From NCBI RefSeq assembly GCF_963678635.1, contig NC_087070.1, positions 7,600,539-7,664,538 on the forward strand: a DNA stretch of 64,000 nucleotides. The letters are read 5' to 3'. Position 1 is the stretch's first letter; every line of letters begins with the position of its first letter. This document shows, in pieces, positions 20,621-32,547 of this stretch. The stretch is from Symsagittifera roscoffensis (taxonomy: Eukaryota > Xenacoelomorpha > Acoela > Convolutidae). A model generated the notes under the pieces. The model searched no databases. It saw nothing but the letters and a program-made list of their open reading frames with translations, and was not told the DNA's origin. Both the position numbers and the translations under genes were made by a program.

Positions 20621-20754
20621 AGTCCTTTGATTTTCATCCGAAATTATTGTTCCAACTTTGGCTCTTTGATCTTTAATTGCCCCTGCTTGAGTTTTCAAAG
20701 ATTAGATCAATTCTGTCGGCGCCAAAAGATCAAGGTCAAGAAATTCAACTGGTT

Positions 20755-20865
20755 TTGGACTGTTTTGTATGGGACTGTTTATTAGAACCTTTTTTTGATG
20801 TTTCGGACTGTTTAGTATGGGACTGTTTTGTATGGGACTGTTTTGTATGGGACTGTTTTGTATAT
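20755..20865. repeat. Right array, inverted relative to the left one
   Basis: Units of 'GGACTGTTTTGTATG' repeat, reverse-complementing the array at 18966-19095. Confidence 0.7.
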
Positions 20866-20869
20866 GCAC

Positions 20870-21010
20870 CATTTTTTCAGATTCCATGATATTTTAACCA
20901 GTTTTTGATTTCAATCAAAGGATGAAATTTAGCATTTTGAGGTTCTTTTAAAGTTCCATTTTCGGCCTGAAACCCATTCGGCTTGAGATCCCGTCTGCTT
21001 TTCATTTGCC
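20870..21010. repeat. Dispersed repeat N, also at 25050-25345
   Basis: Shared words in order are 'CATGATATTTTAACCAGTTTT' versus 'CATGATACGTTTTAACCAGT', then 'TTTTGAGG' and 'TTTTCGGCCTGAAACCC' versus 'TTTTTGGTCTGAAGCTC'. The two copies differ by an insertion of about 150 bases. Confidence 0.5.
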
Positions 21011-21762
21011 TGATCTCAAAAACATTGTAGATTTACACCCAGACTAAAAATACAAAATCGAAAAAATAAGGCTCATCAGTAATAAATAAACATCATAGTC
21101 AAAAGAAGAAAACAGCCATCTGTTTTTAATATAATAGAAAAATTCACATTTCGTTCTGCCTTTTCTGCCAACAAATGATAACCTTTTAGACCTGAATTGT
21201 TAGTGAAATTTGATCGTTCATTTGAACAGGGGACACTTCGATCATTTCTAATCATGCTGTAGCGCTTGAGTTTTAATTCAATGTGGTTCGCAAACGTTTT
21301 TTGAGTTTGGTGATGAGGCAGCAATAAAAGCGTCAAAAAAATTTGCTGTTGTCGCAACTAGAAGAGTCAGAGAGAGTCCTAAGTTTTAACTTTGAAACTT
21401 TTACGGCGGCTCGTATTTTCCATGTGTCCTATAGCAATCTTCAATGATAGCGATCATCTTGATCAAGGTATAGCGATCAATGAAAATCAGCTCTATTCAA
21501 TTTTTCTTTTTAAAAAACTAACATCAAAACATGGTATTAGACATGCTGACTGACACAATTCGTAACCAGCAACGTATTTGAAAACAGTTCAAAGTTTAAT
21601 TTCGAACCTGACATTCCTCCTGTAACGCTTGAAAAAGATCCAAACCAGGGTAATTTAGTATTTTTTCCGGAAAAAATTGGTGCGCCTTTAATTCACAATC
21701 TTAAATAGTCTCGAGAAACTGCACTACCTGTTGAAATGTCTGTTGTCTGTTTACGGAGATTG
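21011..21762. other. Gene-free stretch before the satellite
   Basis: No coding sequence or RNA gene is supported. The last ~15 bases merge into the first satellite monomer. Confidence 0.4.
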
Positions 21763-23009
21763 ACTGTCAACAGTCTCAATTGATCAAAATGGCAAAGTAA
21801 CAAGAAATGAGTATTTTTTAAATGTTCTGCTAGGAAACTTGTTCCTTAAAAAAGTGGAAACAAGGGTTAAACTTTCACTGATACTATATCGCGAGACCGC
21901 AGACTTTTGGAAGTGTTTGCTATAGAAGAAGGACTGTCAACAATCTCAATTGACCAAAATGGCAAAGTAACAACAAATGAGTATTTTTTAAATGTTCTGC
22001 TAGGAAATTTGTTCCTTAAAAAAGTGGAAACAAGGGTTAAACTTTCACTGATACTATATCGCGAGACCGCAGACTTTTGGAAGTGTTTGCTATAGAAGAA
22101 GGACTGTCAACAATCTCAATTGATCAAAATGGCAAAGTAACAACAAATGAGTATTTTTTAAATATTCTGCTAGGAAATTTGTTCCTTAAAAAAGTGGAAA
22201 CAAGGGTTAAACTTTCACTGATACTATATCGCGAGACCGCAGAATTTTGGAAGTGTTTGCTATAGAAGAAGGACTGTCAACAATCTCAATTGATCAAAAT
22301 GGCAAAGTAACAACAAATGAGTATTTTTTAAATGTTCTGCTAGGAAATTTGTTCCTTAAAAAAGTGGAAACAAGGGTTAAACTTTCACTGATACTATATC
22401 GCGAGACCGCAGAATTTTGGAAGTGTTTGCTATAGAAGAAGGACTGTCAACAATCTCAATTGATCAAAATGGCAAAGTAACAACAAATGAGTATTTTTTA
22501 AATGTTCTGCTAGGAAATTTGTTCCTTAAAAAAGTGGAAACAAGGGTTAAACTTTCACTGATACTATATCGCGAGACCGCAGACTTTTGGAAGTGTTTGC
22601 TATAGAAGAAGGACTGTCAACAATCTCAATTGACCAAAATGGCAAAGTAACAACAAATGAGTATTTTTTAAATGTTCTGCTAGGAAATTTGTTCCTTAAA
22701 AAAGTGGAAACAAGGGTTAAACTTTCACTGATACTATATCGCGAGACCGCAGACTTTTGGAAGTGTTTGCTATAGAAGAAGGACTGTCAACAATCTCAAT
22801 TGATCAAAATGGCAAAGTAACAACAAATGAGTATTTTTTAAATATTCTGCTAGGAAATTTGTTCCTTAAAAAAGTGGAAACAAGGGTTAAACTTTCACTG
22901 ATACTATATCGCGAGACCGCAGACTTTTGGAAGTGTTTGCTATAGAAGAAGGACTGTCAACAATCTCAATTGATCAAAATGGCAAAGTGACAAGAAATGA
23001 GTATTTTTT
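21763..23009. repeat. 170-bp tandem satellite, about 7.3 monomers
   Basis: Nearly identical monomers repeat every 170 bases exactly. Diagnostic sites are GACC/GATC, ATGTT/ATATT and AGACTT/AGAATT. Monomers 2 and 6 agree at all three and 3 and 7 at two of three, hinting at a four-monomer (680-bp) period. The first and last copies share AAGAAATG where internal copies have AACAAATG, marking them as array edges. Each monomer contains an identical open frame of about 62 codons, but it starts at TTG and 170 is not a multiple of three, so it is not read through. Part of the monomer ('GAAATTTGTTCCTTAAAAAA' onward) resembles family M at 18210 and 23860. Confidence 0.92.
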
Positions 23010-23849
23010 CTCTGAAAAAAATCATAGACAAAATTGCCTAACTGAAACCTAATAATACTGGTTTTTTTTTCTGCAAACATTTTTTTCCAGGCCACAAAAC
23101 AAAATTTTTCATATATTGAACTCATATTGACAAGCACCTGGAGAAGAGAACATTGGATTAGTGTTCCGAGATATTATAACAACTTTGTTTGGGTGGGGGA
23201 TTTTCATCAAAATGCCATTTGGATGCATATCAATGCCCAACCATGTCTTACAATTGCTCATTTGGAACGCGCAAGAAATCAATTGACTCCGCAAAAAAGT
23301 TTTTTGGGCGTTCTTTAGTAGCTATACCGCTCAGAGTTTGTCGGACTAAATTATCCAAATATATGTGGAAATAAGGTTTGATTTAAAAGGTGTAATAAAT
23401 TCAATTTTACATTTGGAAAAAAAATTAATTCAAATTTTGAAAAAATTAGAGCTTTGAGAGTCAAATTTCAGTTAATTTCAGTAACAAATTAACAATTCAA
23501 AGGCTTAAAATAGTAACCACTCATCATAAAATTTGCATTCAAGTGTATTTAACGCTAAAATTTTTAATTATGACGTTTGTTTTTGGAGTTTCTGATGAGC
23601 TCAAGGCAGTGCCTTTGATTTGTTGCATAATTGCGAATTATTGTACTAGTTGAAGTTTTGAAAAACGCAAGAATTTAACCAATTTTTTTCTAGTTTAGAT
23701 GGTTCTATTTTGTCTCAGAAAAAAAACACCGTGCCTCACAGACTATAGACATGAAATTTGACATAAGTCGGCCCACATATCTGTACCTTGTCTTTTTGTG
23801 CTCTTTCAAAGAATTTTTTTGATTTGTTCTCTTTCTCTAGTTAAATAAT
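23010..23849. other. Gene-free AT-rich stretch
   Basis: Two short overlapping open frames lie at 23127-23374. They have no recognisable domain, and one is a shadow of the other. Nothing else is supported. Confidence 0.35.
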
Positions 23850-24650
23850 CTTGTAAGAAATTTGTTCCTTGAAAAAAAAACGAAACTAGGATGAAACTTT
23901 CCCTGATAGTATATATGTGTCTAAACAACGGGGTCGATTGAATTTTGATATTTGATTTTTTGTTACTTTTGGATACTTAAAAACTAAATGAGTTGCTGTA
24001 TTCATGCCATTTTTGAGTTGAACAAATTATACACTACTTCAAAGATGCCACGTAATTTAACTTAATCAGTTAAAAAATTGAATAATGCGTTAATATGTTA
24101 TCTTCAAAAAAACCATCTGCTTTGGTAACATGTCTGCAAAAAAAAGGCGCCAAAAATCTTGATTCTTGGCAGATGATTTAATAAAAATAAAATCACTTTT
24201 ATTCGAGAATTTTCTGAAAAAATTGCAAATTTTATACAATTTATTCAAATCACTTTCTATGCAAATGATTACATTTAAAAAACTGTGCACGTGTTTGATC
24301 ACTTACAAATTCAAACTAATCGATTAATGGGACTTTAACCAGCGTTTATAGCCCAATTGCGTAGTGGAGCAAGCAAAATGAATTCCTATTGCTTGCTCCA
24401 TTACTCAGTTGAGCTACAAGCGGTGGAAAATTTCATTCATTGAAACTCCTCTCATTATTTGGCTTAATCAATCCCTTTGTTCGAATTTGTAAATGATCAA
24501 ACCCAAAACCACTTATTTAAAACTTTTTCAAAAGTTTCTTTGAATTCATTAAGCCATCTGTCAGCAATCAGTTGTTTCGATATTTTTTCGAAGCCATTTT
24601 ACCAAATGCAATTGTTTTTTTTTCAAGATAATAGCAAAGGGGGATAAATT
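23850..24650. mobile_element. Family M copy 2, arranged as a large imperfect palindrome
   Basis: 23850-24380 matches 18195-18850. From about 24385 the sequence runs back as an imperfect reverse complement. 'GTGGAGCAAGCAA' at 24363 is mirrored by 'TTGCTTGCTCCATTAC' at 24389, and 'TTGATCACTTACAAATTCAA' near 24296 is mirrored near 24483-24502. Arms exceed 200 bases. This suggests a non-autonomous foldback relative of the Mutator-like element. Confidence 0.5.
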
Positions 24651-25640
24651 TTGAGACCAGCTCTGAATACGTGTTGAGTCATCTAACCTATTTCATGCTT
24701 GCAGAAGTATTCATGAGAAACTTGAAAAAATACTTCTATGAAATAAATTTTTAAAACTATCTCAGACAAAAAAATTTTTGCTTATACATAAAAAGAAAAC
24801 GAATCTATTTACATCAGCGCCCAGAAAAAATCAAATAAACAGTTTTTTTACAGCTGTCATATGAATTTCAAGAAACAAGAAACCTTTTTTATAACTTATC
24901 AGAACCCTTCAAAATTAAAAAAAGTTGGTGCCTGACTTCAAAATGATCAAATGTTAAGCCAAATCATGAAATTAGGAATTTCGAGTCAACATTTCTTGAC
25001 ATAACTCTTGAATTGAAAATAATTTGAATTTTTCTATCACTCTCCGATTTTCATGATACGTTTTAACCAGTTTTTTTATTGTTTCAGAAAAAAATGAGCC
25101 CCTCAATGATGTTTTGGATTGTTGAAATTTAAACTCATATTGAGGGAAGTTTTATGTATATGCGTTATGTTTTTCAAAATTCTTCGACTGATGTAACTAA
25201 CGAATGTCAATCTTAAGCTCTTATGATCAGTGCTAATTATGAACTAAACTTGTCACAGTATTAAAAAACTAACGTTCGAAAATGAAAATATAGTTTTTTG
25301 AGGTGCCTTCAAAATATCATTTTTGGTCTGAAGCTCTTTTGATTGGTAACATCCCTTCGTAGCTTTTTAAAAAATTAAAAAATTGAAATACACTTAAAAA
25401 GGAAGGGGACTTTGACTCAAAGGAAGCATTCATTAAATCAAATTTTCATTTTCATTTTGATTTTGTATACGTTTTTGTTAAAACACTTTAAGTGCATTAA
25501 GTCTATCATTCTTACAGATAATTTGAATGACTACAAATTTTACCATTGATTTTTCAGAGCTTTTTCTCTAGTCCATTTTCTGAAATTAAAACTTTCGGAC
25601 ATTTTAGACACGTTAACAAGGCCAAACTAAGCATTTTATG
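24651..25640. other. Gene-free stretch containing repeat N copy 2
   Basis: Apart from repeat N (about 25050-25345) no feature is supported. The right part leads into the Penelope-like fragment. Confidence 0.35.
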
Positions 25641-25669
25641 GTTTCGAGTGAGTAGTCTACTCAGAGAGA

Positions 25670-26100
25670 TGGAGTGGCTATGGGTTCTTTTTTTTGCTGT
25701 TGTTTTAGCCAATATATACTCAACCTAGCTAAAACCGTTTGAGCATCTACTCTCGATCCAGCAGCCTTACAAATGCAGCCTTACAGATACTTGCAGGCGC
25801 TGGTTCCAGACAGGCTGCGTTGACATGTCGGTTAGAGAACTCGCCGACAAGGAACACGTGCTTTTGAACTGTGGAAAGGAGTATAGCCCGACTACCGTTC
25901 CAAAATAATTGCAAGTTATGCGGATGACATTGTAAGGTCAATGCATAAGTTACACGTGGATGCTCTACTGGATGTAGTGAACAACCTACATCCCAACCTG
26001 AGTTTGACGGCCGAATGTGCAAGTGACTCTTCCTTTGTGTTTTTGAATACAAGGATCGACCATATTGGTAACACTTTTGACAAATCATGTTTCACCAAAC
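25670..26100 (+). pseudogene. Penelope-like element reverse transcriptase fragment
   Basis: Two pieces in sense order match the RT of Penelope-like elements. 'MGSFFAVVLANIYST' (25679 onward) stands where the family has MGSP.SP.LAN.YM. 'SYADDIVRSMHKLH' (25914 onward) holds the catalytic [YF]xDD box. It is followed by 'NNLHPNLSLTAECASD' and 'FLNTRIDH', equal in place to the LN..HP.I.FT.E and FLD..I.R segments of the family. About 190 bases of frameshifted or unmatched sequence separate the two pieces. The reading stops at 'CFTKP' exactly where the TIR element at 26101 begins, so the gene was probably interrupted by that insertion. No GIY-YIG endonuclease is visible. Confidence 0.7.
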
Positions 26101-26769
26101 CATTACGAGGCCAAACTGTGCATTCCATGAAGTGAATTGTTAGTGGATTCCGCAACAGACCAAGATCATATTTGTCGCGGAATCCTCACCATTGCTACTT
26201 TTCTTTGATTTTTTTTGATGTTTTGGATTCGACAAACAAATATCTAAAAATTTGTACCGCTCAAAATTGCTCCAAAAATAGGCGAAATTGTGGAATCCGC
26301 AGCCGTATTTGCGGAATTCAAAACAATTTGTGGAATCCACAAACAAATATTATAAAGAATGAACACTTTTTCGATCTCAAATACTGAAAGATTGAACAGC
26401 TTTTCAATCTCAAATACTGAAAAATTGAAGGAAAAAAATGAATTAAATTCTTTCATGGGTTATAATGCTGAGCGTTCAACAATTTTCATTTATTCCAAAC
26501 ACTAGAGGGGTACATCCATGGTTTATGTTGAGCACTTGCTTAGGCTTTGTTAATTGATTCCAGTAATAATGAGCAAATCTTTGATTTAAATTCCGCATTT
26601 GCTAGATAAAAATTTTAGCTATAGCTTTTAATTCTTCACGCATTAAATTTTCATGATTGATTTAACTTAAAATAACACACAAACTACGATCCACTTATTT
26701 TTGTGGAATCCAGGAAAACAGAGACACCAAATTGCGCACCTATCCAGTGCACAGTCTGGCCTTGTAATG
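26101..26769. mobile_element. TIR element, family P, copy 1
   Basis: The left end CATTACGAGGCCAAACTGTG is mirrored at the right by GGCCTTGTAATG; the mirrored right end continues TGTGCACTGGATAGGTGCGC. The interior repeats the words 'GGAATCC', 'GCGGAAT' and 'GTGGAATCC' on both strands. It has no coding sequence and is a MITE-like element inserted in the Penelope-like RT. Confidence 0.7.
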
Positions 26770-27299
26770 ACTTTTTTTTCAGTTAAGGTTAACATTCAGA
26801 CGAAAAATCAAATAATTAAATTAAATATCTGTCTGAAATTTTGCGAGATCTTTTCTTTCAAAATTTTTAGGATTGAGCCGTACAAAGGGAAATGCAAACA
26901 TGAATGACGCATGTCAAACCAAATCAGGCGTAAAGTGGTATGCCATTGTGAATGAAAATGCTTCAAATAACTCCAAGCCACATCTAGTGCTTAAAATATG
27001 AAACTATGGTAATTCCTATGCCACCGTTTCATAGGAGATGCGAGTTGGCAGGGCGCAGGTTTAGTGTAGCACTCAGCTTCAAAAAAAATGGTTTTGAGAT
27101 ATAATTTTTTGACTTTATCTCGGTTCCAGTTCGCGCCCTGCTCCCCCTCCCCTCCCCGGAGAGTGATCTATGCAGTTTAAAACAATTCAAGTCTGCAAGA
27201 ATTAGCAACTAATGCTTTTTCAAGAGATAATCAACAAAGAAAAAATAACAAATTCCAATCACACAAACATGAAACAAATAACAAACATATTTGGATCGT
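26770..27299. other. Gene-free spacer between family P elements
   Basis: No open frame of interest. It includes a C-rich patch near 27135-27165. Confidence 0.35.
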
Positions 27300-27806
27300 C
27301 ATTACGAGGCCAATTTGTGAAATTTATGAATTGTTAGCGGAATCTGCAACATTCCTTACAAAGAGCTAAAACACTGTGTTGCTCAAACTTGCTCCAAAAA
27401 CAGGCAACTTTGCGAAATCAACAACAATTTGTGAGGAATTCGGAACCAGTTTATGGAATGCATGAACAAATTATAATATATGTGTTTAGTAATTTTAAGC
27501 TGTCGCGGAATCCGCAGCTGTAAGTGCAATCTGCAAATTGTCAGCGGAATCCATTTAGATGTGCGGAATCCGCTAACCTTTGCGGAATCCGGAAAAACTA
27601 CCTATATTCGCTCGTCACGGAGTTCGCAACAAAATCAAAGTGCCGACAAAATGTACGTTACAGCTTTTTGTATGCGGAATCCACTGAAAGTTTGTAAGTG
27701 GAATCTACACTTTTTTGGAACATAATTACAGACTTGTCTCTGGAATCCAGGAACATACAGTCACGAAATTGTGCGCCTATCCAGTGCAAAGTTTGGCCTC
27801 GTAATG
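27300..27806. mobile_element. TIR element, family P, copy 2
   Basis: The left end CATTACGAGGCCAATTTGTG is mirrored by GGCCTCGTAATG at 27795-27806. The right subterminal region 'GCGCCTATCCAGTGCAAAGT' closely resembles copy 1. About six GCGGAATCC-type words lie at 27500-27600. It is non-autonomous. Confidence 0.7.
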
Positions 27807-28255
27807 ATATCGGAACTGCTTCAGAAAAATTTATTAATATTTTCGACCATCCATTGTCGGTTTCTTTTTTGCAGGAGTATTGTTCTCTAATAACAATGTT
27901 TTTCAAAATAATTATCAGAGTCTTTGTAACTTTGTGTCTTTGTTCAAAAGAATCCTAACTTGTTCATACTTAAACTTGATTATGCGCTGTTTGTTTTCTA
28001 AAAAGACTTTTTCTATTGAAAACGAAAAACTTAATTTTGTTTTGACTAATTCCCATTTGGTATAATTCCCAAATGGCAAAAAAAAATGTTTTAAAGAAAA
28101 AGTTCCTGACAAATTTCAAGGAAAAAAAGTTAAGGGTTTTTATAGAGAAAAGTTAGGAAAAGTTGATAAATTGTCAGCTCAAATGTTGCCTGAATTTTTA
28201 TGGAAAACATTGTTACAATTTTGTATCAAAAGCATAAGTTTGCTGTTACTGATTA

Positions 28256-28530
28256 GCTTCTAAGATTTTTCTCGAGGTTGGGGTGGCGGATTACCAAAAA
28301 ATTTTTGAACAGTTTGTCTACCTATTTTTACGTCGAACAAATTATTTCCCGAGCTCTCCCGAATCATGAAAAAGACTCTAGCTTGCCAAATGTTTTGAGC
28401 CTCGGGCAAATTTTTAAAAAGGACAAAAAACGCCTTTTTAGGCTTTTTTGGGAAATATTTGAACAAAAAACAGTTTTCACGGCGCGCGTTCCCCAAGTTA
28501 TAATCCCGAAACCGCCCCGACTCATTATCT
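28256..28530. repeat. Dispersed repeat family H, copy 1
   Basis: It starts 'TTTTTCTCGAGGTTGGGGTG' and runs through 'CGGGCAAATTTTTAAAAAGG' and an 'AACGCCTTTTTAGGC' word. The same order occurs at 57905-58160. An inverted copy lies at 55440-55665. Confidence 0.5.
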
Positions 28531-28809
28531 TGTTTTTTTTTTCAAAACAATTTCATATTTTTTTTTCATTGAAGTCGATTATAATGGATTATGATCATGT
28601 TTTGCTAACATTTTTCTGAAACTTTCAAATATAACGCAGTGGATTTAAAACTTGACTATTTGGATGGGATGAAAACTAGTGCAAAAGTGAGATCTAATTT
28701 AGCTGCGAAAACTTTGGCTTTGTTTTCAAATGTTTTCGATCACAATTTGTTAGGATTCAGTTCAAAACAAGTATTCTATTTAACCAATTACATACTTAAT
28801 AACTATCTC

Positions 28810-29070
28810 CGTAAAATACTTAGAACTAACCAATCATGATCCATGACTAAAACTTACCATATTCATAGCTTCAACTAGAGAAATAGAAACTTAACTGAGA
28901 AAGCAGTAGTTCTTCCTCTCCTCTAACCTCACAAAAAAACCAGCATATATTAGATCTATTGAAATAAGGAAATATAAGAGAAAGATTATGATTGGTATTA
29001 GACTAAAAAGTTGCACAAATCTATCCGCCTGAAAATAAGACAACGTGACTAACATATAATGTACCCTATT
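28810..29070 (+). repeat. LTR-like sequence (5' side)
   Basis: It aligns with 49479-49752. Shared words are 'GAACTAACCAATCATGA', 'CTCTCCTCTAAC', 'AGATCTATTGA' and 'GGTATTAGACTAA.AAGTTGC'. A TATA-like 'ATATAAGAG' lies near 28973. Confidence 0.6.
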
Positions 29071-31235
29071 TCATATGATCAAATGAGTCTCGAGCACACC
29101 TATAGCAATTTAGATTTAGAAAAATCAGAAATAGATCAGCAAAATCAGATTCGAGAATAAATAAACAAAATGTTAATTCAAATCGAAAAAAAATGGCTTA
29201 TTTCCACGTCTCAACAAATTTTATCAAGTCAAGCGATTGCTAGAGCCGAAACGAGGTGACGTCAAAGACGAACAAAACAAAAATCTGCACCGCAAAGCAA
29301 AAAAGCAGACTACAAATTTCAAAACTATTTATGCTGTTTTTTTTTTCATTTATTATTACATAAACTGCATTAACGAGAACCGTAAAATTGATTTAGAAGG
29401 CCGTATAATTTTAAAAATACAAAAAATACATAGTATGATACATAAACAAACTCATATCTACATCAAAAATTTAAGTTTGCAGTAACTTTGTTAAAATCTT
29501 CAGTTTTTAAGTTTTAATATGTCAAAAATACAAAAATCCAGATCTAAATTAGTAAAACATATTTGATGATTAGATTTTACAAAAAATTCATCATTCCTTG
29601 CTACTCGAGGAGTATTTCTTTCTTTGTTATTCTTCTTCATCTAAAGCAAAAACACAATTTCTTAACAATTAACTTAATTCCAAAACAAGATCATAACGAC
29701 TTTTTTTAGATAATAATCAACTTTATTTTATTAGGTTATTTTTATGGTTTTTTATCAAACTTATCTTTGCTTAACCTTATTTTTTTTTATTCAAAACAGA
29801 TTGTCGAGGCTTCCCTTGGATCTTTAATTTTTAACCTTAAGCCTAAAACTCAAATTTTTTTTTCAAAACTCCAACCTTATTTTTTTTTCAAACCAAAATC
29901 ATCAAAGCTTTCCTTGGATGAATTAACAAACTCAACTCCTTCTTCTTGATATGGTCTCTGATGACCTCAAACGTCGATTCATTTTCAAACAATTTTTTGC
30001 TAACAAATTAACCATTCAAGTTGGGCTATTCAGTGAGAAACTTCGGTTACTCATCCTTCACTTGAATCTCACACCTTAATTGACCCGTGCTTAGAACAAA
30101 TGCTTCAGTAGGGAACAAAATAGGATCTTATGATATACTATATAATATACTCTATTTCATATGATCAAATGAGTCTCGAGCACACCTATAGCAATTTGGA
30201 TTTAGGAAAATCAGAAGTAGATCAGCAAAATCAGATTCGAGAATAAATAAACAAAATGTTAACTCAAATCGAAAATAAAAATGGCTTATTTCCACGTCTC
30301 AACAAATTTTATCAAGTCAAGCGATTGCTAGAGCCGAAACGAGGTGACGTCAAAGACGAACAAAACCAAAATCTGCACCGCAAAGCAAGAAAGCAGACTA
30401 CAAATTTCAAAACTATTTCTGCTGTCTTTTTTTCATTTATTATTACATAAACTGCATTAACGAGAACCGTAAAATTGATTTAGAAGGCCGTATAATTTTA
30501 AAAATACAAATAATACATAGTATGATACATAAACAAACTCATATCTACATCAAAAATTTAAATTTGCAGTAACTTTGTAAAAATCTTCAGTTTTTAAGTT
30601 TTAATATGTCAAAAATACAAAAATCCAGATCTAAATTAGTAAAACATGTTTGATGATTAGATTTTACAAAACATTCATCATTCCTTGCTACTCGAGGAGT
30701 ATTTTTGTTTTGTTATTCTTCTTCATCTAAAGCAAAAACACAGTTTCTAAACAATTAACTTATTTCCAAAACAAGACCATAACGACTTTTTTTAGATAAT
30801 AACCATCTTTATTTTATTAATTTATTTTTATGGTTTTTTATCAAACTTATCTTTGCTTAACCTCATTTTTTCTTATTCAAAACAGATTGTTGAGGCTTCC
30901 CTTGGATCTTTAATTTTTAACCTTAAGCCTAAAACTCAAATTTTTTTTCAAAACTCCAACCTTATTTTTTTTTCAAACCAAAATCATCAAAGCTGTCCTT
31001 GGATGAATTAATAAACTCAACCCCTTCTTCTTGATATGGTCTCTGATGACCTCAAACGTCGATTCATTTTCAAACAATTTTTTGCGAACAAATTAACCAT
31101 TCAAGTTGGGCTAATCAGTGAGAAACTTCGGTTACTCATCCTTCACTTGAATCTCACATCTTAATTGACCCGTGCTTAGAACAAATGCTTCAGTAGGGAA
31201 CAAAATAGGATCTAATGATCTACTTGCGTTCTAAA
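29050..31235 (+). repeat. 1.09-kb tandem duplication in the leader of the plus-strand element
   Basis: Unit A (about 29050-30137) and unit B (about 30138-31225) match over their whole length at an offset of 1088 bases, with few substitutions and indels. Each contains a short open frame with 'LLEPKRGDVKDEQN'. In unit B the frame begins at an ATG (30256), while in unit A a small indel breaks it upstream. This is a local duplication, possibly after insertion. Confidence 0.85.
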
Positions 31236-32347
31236 ACCCGATATTGTATTATCCGACCCCCGATCTTCTATCGATCCCCAGTCAAGGAAGATTGAGTTTA
31301 CTTAGATACAAAAAACTCCAGTTTAATTTGAGCAAAAAAAATGACCCATTGACTTGTTATACTTTCTCCCAGCCCGTCTTGTCATGACAATACGACCAGA
31401 CAACTATGATAACCTCACAAAAAGCGTAACAACTAGCAATTTAGGAAAAAGAAACTGACACCTGCGTTTTGTGTAAATCATTCTAACTGTTATATCAAAT
31501 GAAAATTTAGGGAGAAAAAAAACTATAATTGTCTAATCTCCATAATCGTCTAATTAAAGAGCCTAGATATGACGTGGTCATTACAACGCATAAACAAAAA
31601 AGTCAAACAAGCAAACCAAAGAAAAGGCTATAATCTCTGAACAGAAACATGTTAAAAACCTCAATTTTCCGGAACACGCAACGCTGTTTCTGAATCCGAC
31701 CTGACAACCATACAAAAACTTGAATCCGCCAGAGACAACCATACAAAAACTTGAATCCGCCAGATATTTTTCTGAATCAGAAGCTACAACACCATCATCT
31801 ATATAAAATAAACGTAGAATGTAAAACACTTATAGTCGAAAATCAGTAAGATTACATGATGGTAATCAACCCATAAGACAAATTGAAAGCAACAAATTTC
31901 TTGTCATACCACATAAAAAAACATACTATACAACGAAAAATTTGACGGTGACTCCATTCCTCCATTTTTCCAACAGTTTACCTCACAAAATTTATTTCAA
32001 AAAGGAAATGGCCTATGCCAACAGGAATTGACGTAAATTAAAATAAAAAGTGAAAAACTAGATCGATACTTGCCACGTAAAAGTATTATAAAATCACAAT
32101 TTTGCATATTCCCTAATGTAATTATACCGCCAGACTCAAACACTCAAATACCACCACATCGTATACAAACAGATGATATAGAACTCAAGTACTCAAAAAA
32201 TTTTGCAGATTACATCAAAAAAACTACACATCAGATTCCATAAAGAGCAAACTCAAGAACGACAAAATATACATTTTTTCAATTAACTACAGTTATATTT
32301 CAAAACTAGCCATCGATGAAACGTTCAATGTATGCCCACCACAAACA
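31236..32347 (+). other. A-rich remnant of the plus-strand element before the gap
   Basis: Composition (A- and C-rich, G-poor on the plus strand) matches the gag and pol relics that resume at 36660. A 31-base unit ('GACAACCATACAAAAACTTG' and following) is duplicated in tandem at about 31703-31764. No frame is long enough to call. Confidence 0.4.
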
Positions 32348-32547
32348 NNNNNNNNNNNNNNNNNNNNNNNNNNNNNNNNNNNNNNNNNNNNNNNNNNNNN
32401 NNNNNNNNNNNNNNNNNNNNNNNNNNNNNNNNNNNNNNNNNNNNNNNNNNNNNNNNNNNNNNNNNNNNNNNNNNNNNNNNNNNNNNNNNNNNNNNNNNNN
32501 NNNNNNNNNNNNNNNNNNNNNNNNNNNNNNNNNNNNNNNNNNNNNNN
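32348..32547. other. Assembly gap (200 N)
   Basis: The run of exactly 200 N is a conventional gap size. Open frames drawn across it are artefacts. It hides the junction between the two gypsy elements. Confidence 0.99.

Larger units (their letters stand above)
18966..20865 (+). mobile_element. Mutator-like element core with inverted arrays at its ends
   Basis: A FLYWCH/MULE transposase remnant lies between an array of ACAGTCCCATACAAA-type units (18966-19095) and the same array in reverse complement (20755-20865). Long inverted termini are a Mutator trait; here they are made of a tandem short repeat. Family M sequence continues outside on the left and a second dispersed repeat on the right (20870-21010). 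The true ends and the expected 9-bp target duplication were not located. Confidence 0.6.

Noticed and set aside
21907-22945. Six identical 62-codon ORFs in a row
   Set aside because: They are the satellite monomer. They start at TTG, are separated by stops and shift frame because the period is 170.
18000-25500. A Polinton or other giant DNA virus-like element spanning this interval
   Set aside because: No DNA polymerase B, ATPase, protease or capsid gene is visible; the only coding relic is a MULE transposase.
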